NCBI GenBank assembly: GCA_026225945.1
Contig: JAMJFZ010000818.1
Coordinates: 2,585,501-2,649,500 of the forward strand
Direction: 5' to 3'
Source: Cricetomys ansorgei
Lineage: Eukaryota > Chordata > Mammalia > Rodentia > Nesomyidae
DNA length: 64,000 bases
Each line of letters starts with the position of its first letter. Positions within the stretch are counted from its first letter, which is position 1. The translations under genes were made by a program, and so were the position numbers. Under the pieces are notes generated by a model. That model ran no database searches and was not told where the DNA came from. It worked only from the letters and a program-made list of their open reading frames with translations. Below are positions 1-10,822 of this stretch, one piece after another.

Positions 1-1448
1 CAGGGACGGATTGTCTGATGTTCTAAGACACATCGGGCAGTTTCAGCTAAAACTTCCCATTTATTTGTCAGCAGAAAAACTACTACTCAGTAGAAAGACA
101 TGCAGAAAAAAATAAAACAAAATAAAACCACCACACACTGGGCAGATTGAAACAAGCTCCTCCTCGGGCCAGACTGAGCCCTGCAAAGGTCATTTGGAGA
201 CCCCAGTGAATGGAGCCCAGATGTTGGCGGAGAAGGAAGGCAGACATCTTGTAAAGCAGGAAGCTCAAGAGGATGGCTGACACGATAGTACTGGATCCCT
301 CAGACATTCCCTGGGCTTCTTACCACTCAGCCTCTCTGGAACGGGCGCTCTCAGGAGCATAGAACGCTTCTCCTAAAGCCAGCTCCTCCCTAGAGGGCAT
401 CCTGTGCAAAAAGACCCTTACAATGCGCGGTTGCCACCCTCCAGGTCCGAGCTTTTCCTTCCCAGGGGCGGAAGTAGGCTGAGCCTCCTCCACCTCCTCC
501 CCGCTGTAGCTTGGCCCTTCTGATCCTTTCGTGGGGGCAGTCCCATCTTTTCAAGTTGTCATCGTCATTAATCCAGGGCATGTTTACCCACACTAGGAAA
601 TAAGCCAAATAAGCCAAATAGAAAGAAACTGTCAAAACCCTCTCCAGACAGCCAGGAGGAAGCCCCCCCCCACACCTGCCACCGTGCCCCAAATTAAGGC
701 GTTGCTGGGAGCAGAGCCTTCAGGAAGAAAACCTTTTAGCTGAAACCAAGAACGTGCAAGCTGAGGTATTTCATTAGAATAATGGTCTCTCTTAGATGAG
801 CAATTTAGGAGAAAGGTTAGTAGCTAAGTGTGGTCTTACCCTGAGGATGCCAGGAGGCCGCAGGGAGAGACCATGCAGGCTGCAATTTGATGCTAGGAGT
901 TTGATTCAATTCTTGGAGCTTTTAGGCTTATTTCCTTGGTTTTGAGGCCTATGCATTGATGATAAGCTTTGTTTTCAGATATCCGAAGGAAGGTTGGCCT
1001 CTGTACTCTGATGGAAGCTTTGATTGCTCTCAATCACCCATTAGTTAATTGCCCAGGGGTAGGTCCCTGATGATCCTCAGGGGTACCCTACCAGCACAGG
1101 GATTAAGGACCTTCTAAATCCACAGGATCCTTGCCAGGTGTCCCAGTACGAGTGAGAATCCATCAAAAATGAACCCAAGTCATGACTGTGTGGTCTTGGG
1201 ACCTCCCTAAGGGGTTGGAGACCTTACTGACACTCAGCTAAATGGAGAGGGGAACTTCCACACATGCATACAAGCAAAAGCTAGTTTTTTGGGGGGCCAC
1301 TGTGTGCCCCACCCCGTATGTGTGACAGTAGACAAAATGGGGCCACAGAGCACTGTGGGGTTGACGCTTTTCTTGGCGAGTGGCCATTAAATGCCCAGAT
1401 CATGTGACTGTTGGCATAGCACCTGCTGTAAAAAGATGGTGTGTGTTC
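1..1448. other. single-copy non-coding stretch
   Basis: I see no gene or clear repeat. The open frames on the minus strand lack splice-flanked structure and recognisable motifs. About 880-1075 is repeat-free and rich in TTGAT, ATTA and TTAGTTAATT-type words, which makes it a weak candidate for a conserved non-coding element. A 10-base C run lies near 665. Confidence 0.5.
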
Positions 1449-1810
1449 ACTTTCCAGTGCTGGCTTAGCAAAGTCCTATAACCCGAGCGAGTTACAGTAT
1501 ACTTATTCATTCCCTCATGGCTCTGGAGTCCAGAAGGTCAAAACCAAGGTGTCATCAGGCCCAGGCTGCATATAAAGGTTCAAGGGTTGAATCCTTTTCC
1601 TCTGTGCGTCCCTGAACACCCTGCCGCTGTACCAATTCAAGGTCCGCCTCAGTAGTCACCAGGCTTTCTCAATATAAGTCTCATTTCATCTTCTGGTAAG
1701 GATGCCCTCATGCTAGATCAAGGACTGCTGGATTCCCCCTTCTTGCCTTGATCATCAGCAAAGAAAAATTCCAAATGAAGTCACATTCATGGGTAGAGGG
1801 GTTGGGAGAT
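1449..1810 (-). repeat. MLT1-like MaLR LTR fragment
   Basis: Read on the plus strand, it follows the reverse complement of an MLT1-type LTR in order: the CATGGCTCTGGAGTCCAGAA block, then AAGGTGTCATCAGGCC, then an AATATAAGTCTCATTT middle, and finally GAAGTCACATTCATGGG. These correspond to the LTR 3' end first and its 5' end last. It is heavily diverged and is an old ERVL-MaLR solo LTR. The subfamily cannot be set by eye. Confidence 0.6.
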
Positions 1811-2029
1811 CCAGTCTTTCTAGCTTGGGACACAACAAGGGCACGGATGCAGTCTTGGAGGAGAAGGTGGAGGGAGATAAGTAGAGCCCAAGACTTTTTG
1901 GCAAGCAGATGCTTAAAGAACGTGTAAAATGAGATATTTGTTTATGGGGTACCCTGAGCCATCGTGGCTGTAGTCTTTGGACCAGACTAGGAAGAAAATG
2001 GAGGCATCACGAAAGCTACATATAGTACC

Positions 2030-2120
2030 ACACGCCCATAATTCTGGAATTTGGGAGATCTTGACCTTAGGATCAGGAGTTCAAGGCCGTTCTCAGCTTT
2101 TAATATATAGTGAGTTGGAA
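2030..2120 (+). repeat. B1/B4-like SINE fragment
   Basis: Contains degenerate B1 words in the right order: a 'cacgcccataattctggaa' block followed by AGGATCAGGAGTTCAAGGCC. Only about 90 bases are recognisable. Confidence 0.45.
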
Positions 2121-2157
2121 GCCAGTTTTCTAACCATGTCTTAGAAAACCCAAAATA

Positions 2158-2357
2158 CTGCTACCACCACCACCGCCACCGCAACCGCAACCAATGTCAT
2201 TGCCATCATCATCTTCATCACAGTCTTCACCCTCACCATCACCCTCATCATCACTGCTATCACCTCTACGGTCATCATCATCGCCTCTAGCACCACCATC
2301 GTCACCACCACTGTCATGACGACCACCACCGTCACCACCGTCACCACCGCCAACAGA
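2158..2357. repeat. imperfect (CAN)n trinucleotide block
   Basis: About 200 bases built almost wholly of CAC, CAT, CAA and GTC/CCG triplets kept largely in one register (ACCACCACC, ATCATCATC, GTCACCACC). Six-frame reading gives Asp/Gly-rich or Val/Met-rich open frames on the minus strand, but these follow from the triplet register and are not genes. Confidence 0.85.
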
Positions 2358-2740
2358 AACAACCAACAGAATCAGTAGGTCACTACTTCCTTCCCAGGCA
2401 CTTGAAACTTACCTGGGACTAGACTCCCATTTTCTCTATCAAATCAAACTGTTAAACCGGGAACATGTTTAGATCTTCCTAAGATTTTTCTTCGTGAGAC
2501 TCTGATGTCTTAAACTAACGCCCCAAATAGAGGCAGTAAAAGCCAGTTAAGGTTGACAGATAAAAATCAGATTAATAGTACTCTTTGAGCATTCTATGCG
2601 AGATAAAGGAAATGCATCTAAAGGAACAGTTGGGTTGGCAGAGAGGACGGACTGGCCTTAGGAAAGAGGGCTAGTGACAAGTAGGTAAGGGCATTAAGCC
2701 TCTGTGAACTTGGTCATGCAAAGTGGCCCGTTAGTTCCTT
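2358..2740. other. single-copy non-coding stretch
   Basis: No repeat family or gene signal seen. Confidence 0.45.
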
Positions 2741-3272
2741 GGTGTTTTTGTTTTGTTTTGAGACAGGATCTTTGTTCTTTTCTGTTGCAAAAAGAAACTT
2801 AGGGGAGAAAGGAGTTACTTCAGCTCACATTTCCAGGCTACAGTTATCATTGAGAGGAAGTCAATGCAAGAATTTCAAATAGCCAGTCACATCTCATCCA
2901 CAGTCAAGGAGAGAGAAATGAATGCATGCTCAGTAGTTCGCTTGCTTGTGCTCACTTTCATTTCTCCACTCTTACACAGTCTGGAACTCCTTGCCTAGGG
3001 GGTAGTGCTGCCCACAGTGGGCTAGGTCTTTCCACTCACATCAATGAAGATGATCCTTCCAAAGATATCCCCAAAGGCCAACCCAAAGTAGGTGGTCCCT
3101 CATAGAGCTAGAGACTCTCCTACCAGGTGATTCTAGGTTACATCAAGTTGGCAATGAGAGCTAACCAGCACAGTCTAATTGTATAGCCCAGGCAGGTCTT
3201 GAACTCAAGATCTTCCTGCCTCTGCCTCCTGAGTGCTAGGATTACAAGCCTGTGCTACCACACCAGCAGAAT
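2741..3272 (-). repeat. B1 SINE split by a later insertion
   Basis: The outer parts read as one antisense B1: a T-rich tail with GTTTTGTTTTGAGACAGGAT at about 2746-2768, then TATAGCCCAGGCAGGTCTTG, CCTGCCTCTGCCTCCTGAGT and a GCTAGGATTACA end from about 3173 to 3272. The two halves meet at the expected place in the B1 consensus, so the 2771-3172 block was inserted afterwards. Confidence 0.7.
2771..3172 (-). mobile_element. rodent LTR-like repeat nested in B1
   Basis: Starts TGTT...CTGTTGC and ends AACCAGCACA, so on the minus strand it has TG...CA ends. Internal landmarks are GAAGTCAATGCAAGAATTTC, CCCACAGTGGGCTAGG and CATCAAGTTGGCAATGAGAG. The same landmarks recur at 29262-29705 and, in opposite orientation, at 26695-27065 and 61634-62031. 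I infer a rodent MaLR/ERVL-type LTR; an L1 3' end is the main alternative name. Confidence 0.55.
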
Positions 3273-4544
3273 GAGCTGGTGAAACTCCATCCTTCCAGCT
3301 TCTTATCCAGAAATAAGTGAGTTATGGTTGCACAAGAACCCAGTACTGAGACTGATACATACTGAGAGCCCTGTAGACGTTGGGTATGCTTTACCTAGGA
3401 CCTAGAGAGATGACGTATCAGCACCAGAGAAATCAAATCCTAAATGCTGTAAACCAACTAGCAAGATGGCTCACTGCAGGGCTCAAACAGCAATCCCAGC
3501 AAGGAAGGAAGAGGCTGAGCTTTAGAGACTGTCCTGGATGAGTCAGGCTTTTGGAGCCAGGAGGATCTGGTCACACAAGTGATGCTGGAGGGCGTTTCTC
3601 ACGGAGGTAACGGGGTGAAATGGGTGTGAGGCGAAGCTTTGTGATTTCCAAGGCTGGATCATAAGGTCACGGGTTGAGAATATACGCGATGGGGCTTCAC
3701 GGAACTTGGGGCTTTTATGTGCTGCAACGGATAATCTGAGCAGGACGCAGCGAATCAAACGGACTTAATGGGTATAGAGTTTTGTCAGCCATAGGCAGTG
3801 GAGCCGGTGGAAGGTGACTGCGCTGTGGAGCGATGGGATACAAGGAGCACAGGGACAACTGAGTCAGGAGTTTCTGCCAGAGATGCAAATAAAAACACCT
3901 GTCACGGGAGGGGGGCATGAACCCCTCCACTCTTTTCTTCCTCCCGAGTGCCTTGTAACCATAATCGTAGGACGCGATGACTTTCATCAACAAGTACAGC
4001 CCTGCCTGCTCTAAGGAAGGGTGTGTCAAGATTGCTCAAGGAGGGATGACAAGGAGAAAGCCAGAGGTGGAGACAGGGATGAGGAGACACCGTGGGGGGT
4101 CCCCGGGGCCCTCCATCCTCTCTTTCAGCCGCCAGCTCTGGGGGCGTGGACACGGTTGGTATCTTAAGTGAGTTTAGGATTAGAAGGCGAATCCTGGTGA
4201 CATCCCAGCTGTGTCGTTTACCACATGAATCACCTCGGAGAGCATTAACTCAAAACTCACAGCCTGGGGTGGCAATTAGTGTAATTAAGCCGCCCAGGTT
4301 GCTGGAGTTGGAGGCAGCCTGGAACAGATAAAATGCAGGAAGCCTGGGGAAGTGGGGAAGAGGCCTTCAAGGAGACCGACTCAGGACTACTGAGAGGAAC
4401 TCCGTCTAGGCCAGAGGATGAAAATGTAGCCATGGCTGTATCAAAAGTGTTAGGGCATCCTTGGCTACAAGTTTAAGGCTAGCCAGAGGTACGTGACAAT
4501 GCCACACAGAGAGAGACATTTTGTAGGAAGTCAAGGCCTACAGG
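3273..4544. other. mostly single-copy stretch with a candidate regulatory island
   Basis: No gene is supported. About 3455-3475 holds a short B3-like AGATGGCTCA word. The stretch 4160-4335 is repeat-free and includes CAATTAGTGTAATTAAG (homeodomain-type ATTA words in both orientations), which is typical of mammalian conserved non-coding elements. Conservation cannot be checked here. Confidence 0.4.
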
Positions 4545-4750
4545 GTGTTGAGTTCCCTGCTTCCCTCCCTTTCCCTCCCCTCCCCTCCCCTCCTCTCCCC
4601 TTCCCTCCCCTCCCCTTCCCTCCCCTCCTCTCCCTCCCTCTCTCCTCCATGCCTCTCCCCTGCTCCTCCCCTCTCCTCTTCTCTCTATTCCCTCTTCATT
4701 CTTTCATTCATTCTTTTATCTCTCTTCCTCTCTCTCTCTCTCTCTCTCTC
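4545..4750. repeat. pyrimidine tract, (CCCTTC/CCTCC)n then (CT)n
   Basis: Almost pure C/T for about 200 bases, ending in (CT)n at 4729-4750. The derived Pro/Ser/Leu-rich open frames are artefacts of the composition. Confidence 0.9.
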
Positions 4751-4752
4751 CT

Positions 4753-4884
4753 TTCTATTTGAAGACAAGGTCTCCTGGCCTGCAACTCTTCATGGAGCCC
4801 TAGGCTTAACCTCTAACACACACTCCTCCTCCCTAGACTGGGATTGTGGGATTGTGGGCGTGCCCCACTGCACCCGGCTTTTCT
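4753..4884 (-). repeat. degenerate B1 SINE
   Basis: Antisense B1 landmarks: GAAGACAAGGTCTCCTGGCC near the start, then CCTAGACTGGGATTGTGGG and GCGTGCCCCACTGCACCCGG at the end. The pyrimidine tract upstream may descend from its tail. Confidence 0.5.
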
Positions 4885-5087
4885 TACAAAACCCAGGGCA
4901 TCGCAGAGAGCAGAGGTCATGTGACCAGGACAGATTTCATCCAAGCCTTGTCTAGTTTCACCTGAGTGAGACTCACAGGGGGGTGTGTGTGGGGGTGTGT
5001 GTCCTCGAAACAAGAGTCTCACGTGCACCAGACCTGTTAGAGCCTAGAGAGCTGCTGGGGGCTGGACCTGGACGCCTGTGTCGTCTC

Positions 5088-5161
5088 CTCCTCTTCCCCC
5101 TTCCCCTCCCCCTCCCCCTCCCCCTCCCCCCGTCGTCCTCCTCCTCCTCCTCCTCCTCCTC
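5088..5161. repeat. (CCCCTC)n followed by (CTC)n
   Basis: Tandem CCCCTC hexamers pass into about nine CTC triplets. It lies directly against the downstream B3 copy. Confidence 0.9.
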
Positions 5162-5164
5162 TGT

Positions 5165-5325
5165 GTGATGGGTGTGCATGTATCACAGTGCATGTGTGGC
5201 AGTCAGAGGACAACGTATAGGAGTCAGTTCCCATCTTCTATTGTATAGGTATAGGGAATTGAACTCAGATCATCAGGCTTAGCCGCAAGAACCTTTACCC
5301 TGGTGAGCCATCTCACCAGTCCCTG
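5165..5325 (-). repeat. B3 SINE
   Basis: Antisense B3 order: GTGGCAGTCAGAGGACAAC, GGGAATTGAACTCAGATCAT, then TGGTGAGCCATCTCACCAGT, the complement of the tRNA-derived head with its polymerase III A box. Confidence 0.8.
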
Positions 5326-5775
5326 ATTCTGAATTTTGAGAACTTGGTCAAGTATTTTAGAAACAAATTTTTCATGACTGTGAAAAATAAAGATCATAGT
5401 ATACATGATAAAAAAAAATGATGTGGAAAAACAGAAAGGAAAAGAAGAATGGCAAGTTGCACGTGTCCCCTGTAACTAGGAATATCTAGCCAGCTCTGAA
5501 TCAAGACGTAGAGACGAAACCTTTCAGAATGAGTCGTGTGCAGATGTCCATGGAAGTGCCCTCTCCTTCCCAGTGTGCATCTCTGACTAGTGATGACTCT
5601 GTAGGGTGGTTAAGGGGACTAGAGAACAGGACATTCCTAGCTGTCACAGAGACAACACGTGAAAACTTCAGGTGGACTGTGTTCAGAGTCCCTGGACTCT
5701 TAGGACAGACAAGCAGAGCCACAGCTGGACATCCAGAACATCTGGGGTTAGTACCAGAAGCCAGCAGACTCAGGA
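5326..5775. other. single-copy non-coding stretch
   Basis: AT-rich to 5425, then ordinary sequence. No gene or repeat family recognised. Confidence 0.45.
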
Positions 5776-5971
5776 AATGGCTGGGATGGTGGAGTTGTTC
5801 ACTAGCATACAGGGGACCCTGGGGTCCATCCCTGGCATTGCATAAAACCTGGCATGGTGGTACACCCTTGTAAATCAATCCTAGCTCTGATAAATAGATG
5901 TTCAAGACCACCCTCAGCTACATAGTGAATTAAAGGACAGCCTGAACTACTTGAGACCCTGTCTCAAGATA
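5776..5971 (+). repeat. B4 SINE (ID head, B1 tail)
   Basis: The ID-like head GGGGTCCATCCCTGGCATTG is followed by B1-like CCTGGCATGGTGGTACACCC, TCAAGACCACCCTCAGCTAC and GAGACCCTGTCTCAAG. Confidence 0.7.
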
Positions 5972-6123
5972 GGGCTGGAGAGATGGCTCAGTGGTTAAGA
6001 GCTCTAGCTGTTCTCCTAGAGGATCAAGGTTCAATCCCCAGCACCCATATGGTAGCTCACAACTGTCTGTTACTTCGGTTCCAGGAGATCCGACACCTTA
6101 ACATCAATACACATTAAAAAAAA
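5972..6123 (+). repeat. B2 SINE
   Basis: Clear tRNA-derived head AGGGCTGGAGAGATGGCTCA (A box region), B-box region GGTTCAATCCCCAGC, then TAGCTCACAACTGTCTGTTA and an A-rich tail that runs into a GATA microsatellite. It abuts the preceding B4. Confidence 0.9.
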
Positions 6124-6140
6124 AGGTAGATAGACAGACA

Positions 6141-6175
<35 letters not shown>

Positions 6176-6190
6176 TAAGTAGATAAGCAG
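6124..6190. repeat. (GATA)n microsatellite
   Basis: About eight pure GATA units flanked by variant units, grown from the tail of the adjoining B2. Confidence 0.9.
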
Positions 6191-6888
6191 GCAGAGAGTC
6201 AGTAGATTGTTATAAAGTACAGACTGTGCCCCTGGCATTTCCTAAATGTTCGAGATGTAGCACCAGAAAGAAGGTCTCTCAATTCCATCCAATTCCAGAA
6301 GTTTCTGGGTAAGGCACCCAGTGTTTTCAGCCCTTCCAGGGACATTAGGTCACAGGGAGAATTTGCAACCACACCCAGCCCCTCTTCAGAACACTTCCCT
6401 CCACAAAGACTTTCTCTCTAGTTTGAGCAAAAAGCAAAATTCCGGGAAACATGGGGACCTGAGCCTCTTAGTGGCTCTGGAGAGCAGCGGTTGGCGGAGT
6501 AAGAGCAGAGGCTGACTCTGCCCCACGGTCACATGCTCATCTGTTCGGGTGCCACCTCTAGGTGCTTGAGGGGGCCACGAAGGCAGGGAGAGGATATTGA
6601 AACAATGACTTTCTGCTCCAAAGAGTCAGACGTATCTGCTATCTGGTCATTTCCAGAAAGAGTGTGTGTGCTTTGCTGCCAATGGCGCCCGGTGCCCCAG
6701 ATGGTTTAGTTTTCTAGGGAGACTGTAGGATTGAAGGTGAGAGCCGCTCCGCCCTGGGTTCTAGAGCAACGAAGAATTTCCTCCCATTTTACTGGGTCAG
6801 CTTTTCTGGGCCTGTGGGGGAACAGATAGCCTTCAGAGAGGTGGCGCATATGTTTAGTGCCCTGTGAACTTCCCGTCTCCTTCTACAC
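6191..6888. other. single-copy non-coding stretch
   Basis: No gene or repeat family recognised; base composition is balanced. Confidence 0.45.
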
Positions 6889-7135
6889 CAGTGGTTCTCA
6901 ACCTGTGGGTCTGGACCCTTTTGGAGGTGGAACGACCCTTTCTCAGGGGTTGCCTAAGACCCTCTGCATGCTAGATATTTACATTATGATTCAGAACAGT
7001 AGCAAAATGACAGTCATGAAGTAGCAACGAAAATAATTTTATGGTTGGGGGTCCCCACAGCCTGAGGAATTGTATTAAAGGGTCGCATTTAGGCATAATG
7101 CATAAAAGGCAGCATTAGGAAGGTGGAAACCACTG
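6889..7135. mobile_element. URR1 non-autonomous hAT element
   Basis: Begins CAGTGGTTCTCAACCTGTGG and ends AACCACTG, the inverted ends of this rodent hAT-Charlie family. The interior shows TCATGAAGTAGCAACGAAAA, TTTATGGTTGGGGGTCCCC and TTGTATTAAAGGGTCGCA. About 23 extra bases sit between the GGGTCGCA and GCATTAGG blocks, so this copy is slightly long. Confidence 0.85.
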
Positions 7136-7714
7136 TACCCTCATCTGTGTCTGAGGTAGGGAGGGCATCTCTCCTTAATCCTTCGACAAACTCTGGCCAG
7201 GTATCTGGGTCTGGTTTGGTGTCTTCAGATAGACAGGAAGCCTTTCCGTACCCGGTTGACAGTGATCCTCTGAGGCGGGGCGTTGCTTGTGAGGCCCAAG
7301 GCGGGGCTGTAAACCATAATGACAAAGCAGGGGCCACATGGTGACAGGTGGGATTCACCCTTATCCTCTGTCAGCCAGGCTCATCTTCACTGGGCTATAA
7401 TTACAGGTGCGGGGATGGGGTGCTGAGAGGTCTTTAATCTGCACTCATTGGGCAGATTTATGCTCCTTGACGCTCTCGGTTTTTCATACTCCACTGAGTT
7501 CGCTAACTGCACAGGAAGTCCAAACAGCCCTGAGCTGACTTTCCATGCTTGTGACTTGAAGGTCTCTGCCTGTGGGCACAGGTTGGGGAGAGGAGCTGAA
7601 TGCACCTCTGGCAGAAGAGGCAATAGTACCACATCCTTGAAAACTGACTGGCTCTACACAGGGATGGACCTTGGGTAGACCCTAGCCTTCTCATTTATAA
7701 ACCACTCTAATTTG
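7136..7714. other. single-copy non-coding stretch
   Basis: No repeat family or exon seen. The open frames (up to 89 codons) on both strands lack recognisable domains. Confidence 0.45.
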
Positions 7715-7955
7715 GGGGTTGGGAGATGGCCCGGTCAGTAAAACATTTGCCCTGCAAGCATGAGGGTTTGAGTCTGAACTCCAGAATCTGCACTTGAGTC
7801 TGAACTCAGGGCATGGTGGTGCTTGGAAGCCCAGATCTTAAGAGGCAGAGACAGGCAGATACCTGGAGCTCACTGGCCAGCCAGCCTTGCTGCTTGGTGA
7901 GCTTCAGGATAGTGGGAAGCTCCATTTCAAAAGACTAGGCACTGGCACTGCAGAA
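7715..7955 (+). repeat. RSINE1 / B4-type SINE
   Basis: tRNA-like head GGGAGATGGCCCGGTCAGTA, then CTGCAAGCATGAGGGTTTGA, GGGCATGGTGGTGCTTGG, GAGGCAGAGACAGGCAGATA and GAGCTCACTGGCCAGCCAGC, in the RSINE1 order. Confidence 0.75.
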
Positions 7956-7992
7956 TGGCAGCCAAGGCTCTCCTCTGGCACAGATGTGATAT

Positions 7993-8108
7993 ACTTTTCC
8001 CTGAGCCATGAAAACCTTCACCCAAGATCCCAGGGAGGAGATGCAGCCCTGAGCAGTCCTGCTCCGAGTGGCTGGATGAGCAAGTGGGTCCAACCTCCCA
8101 CTTCATGT
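7993..8108. repeat. copy 1 of a dispersed duplication (partner at 9028-9150)
   Basis: A 26-base core at 8006-8031 (CCATGAAAACCTTCACCC...) is identical to 9044-9069, and weaker matches extend to both sides, including a shared TGAGCAGT. No known family recognised. Confidence 0.7.
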
Positions 8109-9027
8109 GTCCGGGTCTAAGCTACATCTTGGAGACATGACTGGATATGCCATGGTCTCTGACCTTGGGCAAGAGATGGGGTTCGCAAGCTAGAGGGGAA
8201 AGAGAACAAAAACAGAGGTCCCCTAACACAGGGGCTCTGATGGTAGGTGAGCACTCTTGCTGACACGATGGGCAGAGGTCACGTGGACGTTGCTTAGTAA
8301 CCCTACAATGCTTAGCTTCTTCCACTTCAGCAATGGACTGGTGAGATCCAAAAAGCCAATGGAATCAAAGCTGAGGAATTGGTGTGTCGCTTTCCTCCTT
8401 CAGGAAGGTCTCCCTGAACACTCCAGGCTCTGTAACTGCATTCCCCTGTTCCTGCATGCTCCCGGCTGGGCCCTCTGCAGCCTCTGTCAGTATTCACAGG
8501 GTCCAGAAGGTCCCCTAGCCTGAAGTACCAACAGAGACAAGACAGATTCTCTCTTGACAAGGCGGAAAGTGGGAACCCCCCCAGTTATCCTACGACCTCT
8601 ACAGGCACACTGTGTATATGGGAGCCAATGTGCAGCTGCCTACATGCACGCATGCATGCACATTTTAAAAAGCGTTTGTTGAGTGAATAATGCATGACTG
8701 TCAGGGTACACTGAAACCCAGAAACAAGTTCTTTGTCCCCTTGGGTCTCCCAGTGGCTATGTCAGTGACCCTCCTTCCCACTCCAAACCTTCCCTTCCCA
8801 GCTGGCTGACCACTGTGTTCTGATCAGAATGAGGGGCAGTGACTAGTCTGGATGGAAGTGTGTCCTGTGGTTTCTCCCCGAGGGAGACTAGATTTGTCCT
8901 TTGAACCAGGATATGTTCTCCAGCCTGCCAGTCCCCACCCCCACCCCAGGGGAGCTCTGCACTCCAGGGAGAGGAGTCTTAATCTCTTATCTTTGACTTT
9001 ATTTTGGAAAGCAAAGCTCCAACCCCA
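8109..9027. other. single-copy non-coding stretch
   Basis: A short GCATGCATGCAC run lies near 8648-8660. No gene or repeat family otherwise recognised. Confidence 0.45.
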
Positions 9028-9150
9028 CCCTTCCCCCTAGTCCCCATGAAAACCTTCACCCAAGATCCCGGGGAGGGGAAACATCCTTGAGCAGTACCAG
9101 GACTCCTTCCCCTCTCCCCCGCTCTGAATGGGTGGAGGGGCAAACGGATC
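9028..9150. repeat. copy 2 of a dispersed duplication (partner at 7993-8108)
   Basis: Shares the 26-base core with copy 1 at an offset of 1,038 bases. This copy carries extra C/T-rich bases at about 9100-9125 that copy 1 lacks. Confidence 0.7.
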
Positions 9151-10800
9151 CCACCTTCCATTCAATCTTCTGCTATCAGCTCAGCCCACACTCCAGGGAT
9201 CACCCTGCCCAGCCGAGAACAATGGTGGTGGGGGTGGGGCACCCTGGACCCAGGGCTGAGGTATCTCAGCTTTGGCACAAGCGGCTCTCCTGGCTTAGGA
9301 TCCTCTGTGCTGTGTGTGTTAGGGGGATGCTGAGCAGAGTTCAGTCACTTCACAGAGGTGACTGGGAACGCTTGGGGTGGGGCCGGGGAAGAATCTGCCA
9401 AGATTTTCCTTTCGAACTCTTCTTTCTCTGCCTCCTCTTCTATTTAAAATTTCCTTTAATCCACGTATTTTGAAACGAAGTCTCAGGACGCAACCCAGGT
9501 TGGCTGGAAGCTTTCCATTCTCCTGCCTCAGTCTCCCAGTTGCCGAGATGGTTACTTGTGGATGCCACTGTCTTCGATGCCTGGAACTTTGCCTGCTCCC
9601 AAAGCTAGCCCTCCAAACTTTTTGAACGAGCGAAGGAGGAAATAAGTGAAAGCTGGTATTACTGCCTTTGTGACAGACTCTGAGGCACAGGAGACCAAAC
9701 CGCTGGTTCCGAGCTGGTTCCTCTCTGCCTGTCCTGACGCAAGAGGCACAAACATCCTTCCGGGCTCAAGGAAGCCAGGGTGCAGGCACAATGGAACACT
9801 GAGTCAGGCCCGATTTTTACAAGCTCTGCTGGAGATAGCTGCGGGAGCCCATGGAGAAGTTGCTGGGGACAGGATTCAAATACTTAGGATGGCTTACAAG
9901 ATTGCTTTGTGTTTTTTAATAAATAAAGGGATGGAAAAAGCAGATTCCCCATAATAGCGTTCATTGTCCTTTTCTGATACGGGGAAAAGCGTCGTTAAGA
10001 ACACCAGTTTATCTTCATTGTTCCTAGCCTGACCCTGCATGGCGTTCTGTTTTTTAAATAGACTCTCTGAAAAACAACCATATCCGACTCTGTCCGAACA
10101 AAACCTCCATAAATAGGACTTGGGAAGCAATCGCTCAGGGTTGCTGGGCTGACTCCAATATGAACGGCAGTAAGTTCAGGCTGCGACACACAATGGCAGG
10201 ATCCTGGTGTGTGTGCCTATGTGCATGGGTGTGTGCCTGCGCATGCGCACACTTTGGTGGGGCTGGGGGTGGTTGCTGAAGTCTTTCAACTGTAGAACGA
10301 GACCTGCCTGCTGTGTCTCCTGAATGCTCACATGAGAGATGGAAAGGCACGGAGCAGGAGGCTCCAAGGCCATGACACCTGCAGCTATTCATGGCAGCAC
10401 AAAAGCTTGTGTAAGTGGCCTTAACAAGGTCGAGACTAATGCACGGTGTCTGGCTGCCCTTGGAATCACTCCTGTAGTATGCTCTGCATTTCTTGGGGGT
10501 GCTGTTAGCCCGCATTAAGATAGGAAACCCTGGCAGGGATTGTGTTCCGTGGCAGGCCCGGCTCCAAGTCCTCAGTATAATATAGCGGCCCCTTCCATCC
10601 TGGGGACCCTGGGAGATGGGTCTTTTCCCCAAGTGGCCAAGCTGGGATTTGCACCCAGAGAACTGAGGCCACAGGTGACACTTTAACCTTCCCATCTGGA
10701 GGATCCAGGGGTGTGAAGGGGGGTAGTATCTATTTCCTAGAAGCTGCCTATACTCCTTGGCCCCTGGCTCCCGGACCACTCTGCTCCTCTGGCTCTGCCC
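9151..10800. other. single-copy non-coding stretch
   Basis: No gene is supported. The longest open frame (10135-10779, minus, 214 codons) reads through a GTGTG/CA-rich part and has no recognisable domain. About 9880-10135 is repeat-free with TTTTTTAATAAATAAAGG and CCATAAATAGGAC words and could be a conserved element. Confidence 0.45.
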
Positions 10801-10822
10801 CTACCCCTACCCCCACCCCTTT

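Noticed and set aside
10135..10779. 214-codon minus-strand open frame
   Set aside because: No domain, no splice or promoter context, and its C-terminal third is a GTGTG/CA-rich low-complexity segment (His/Thr/Ala repeats). Chance openness.
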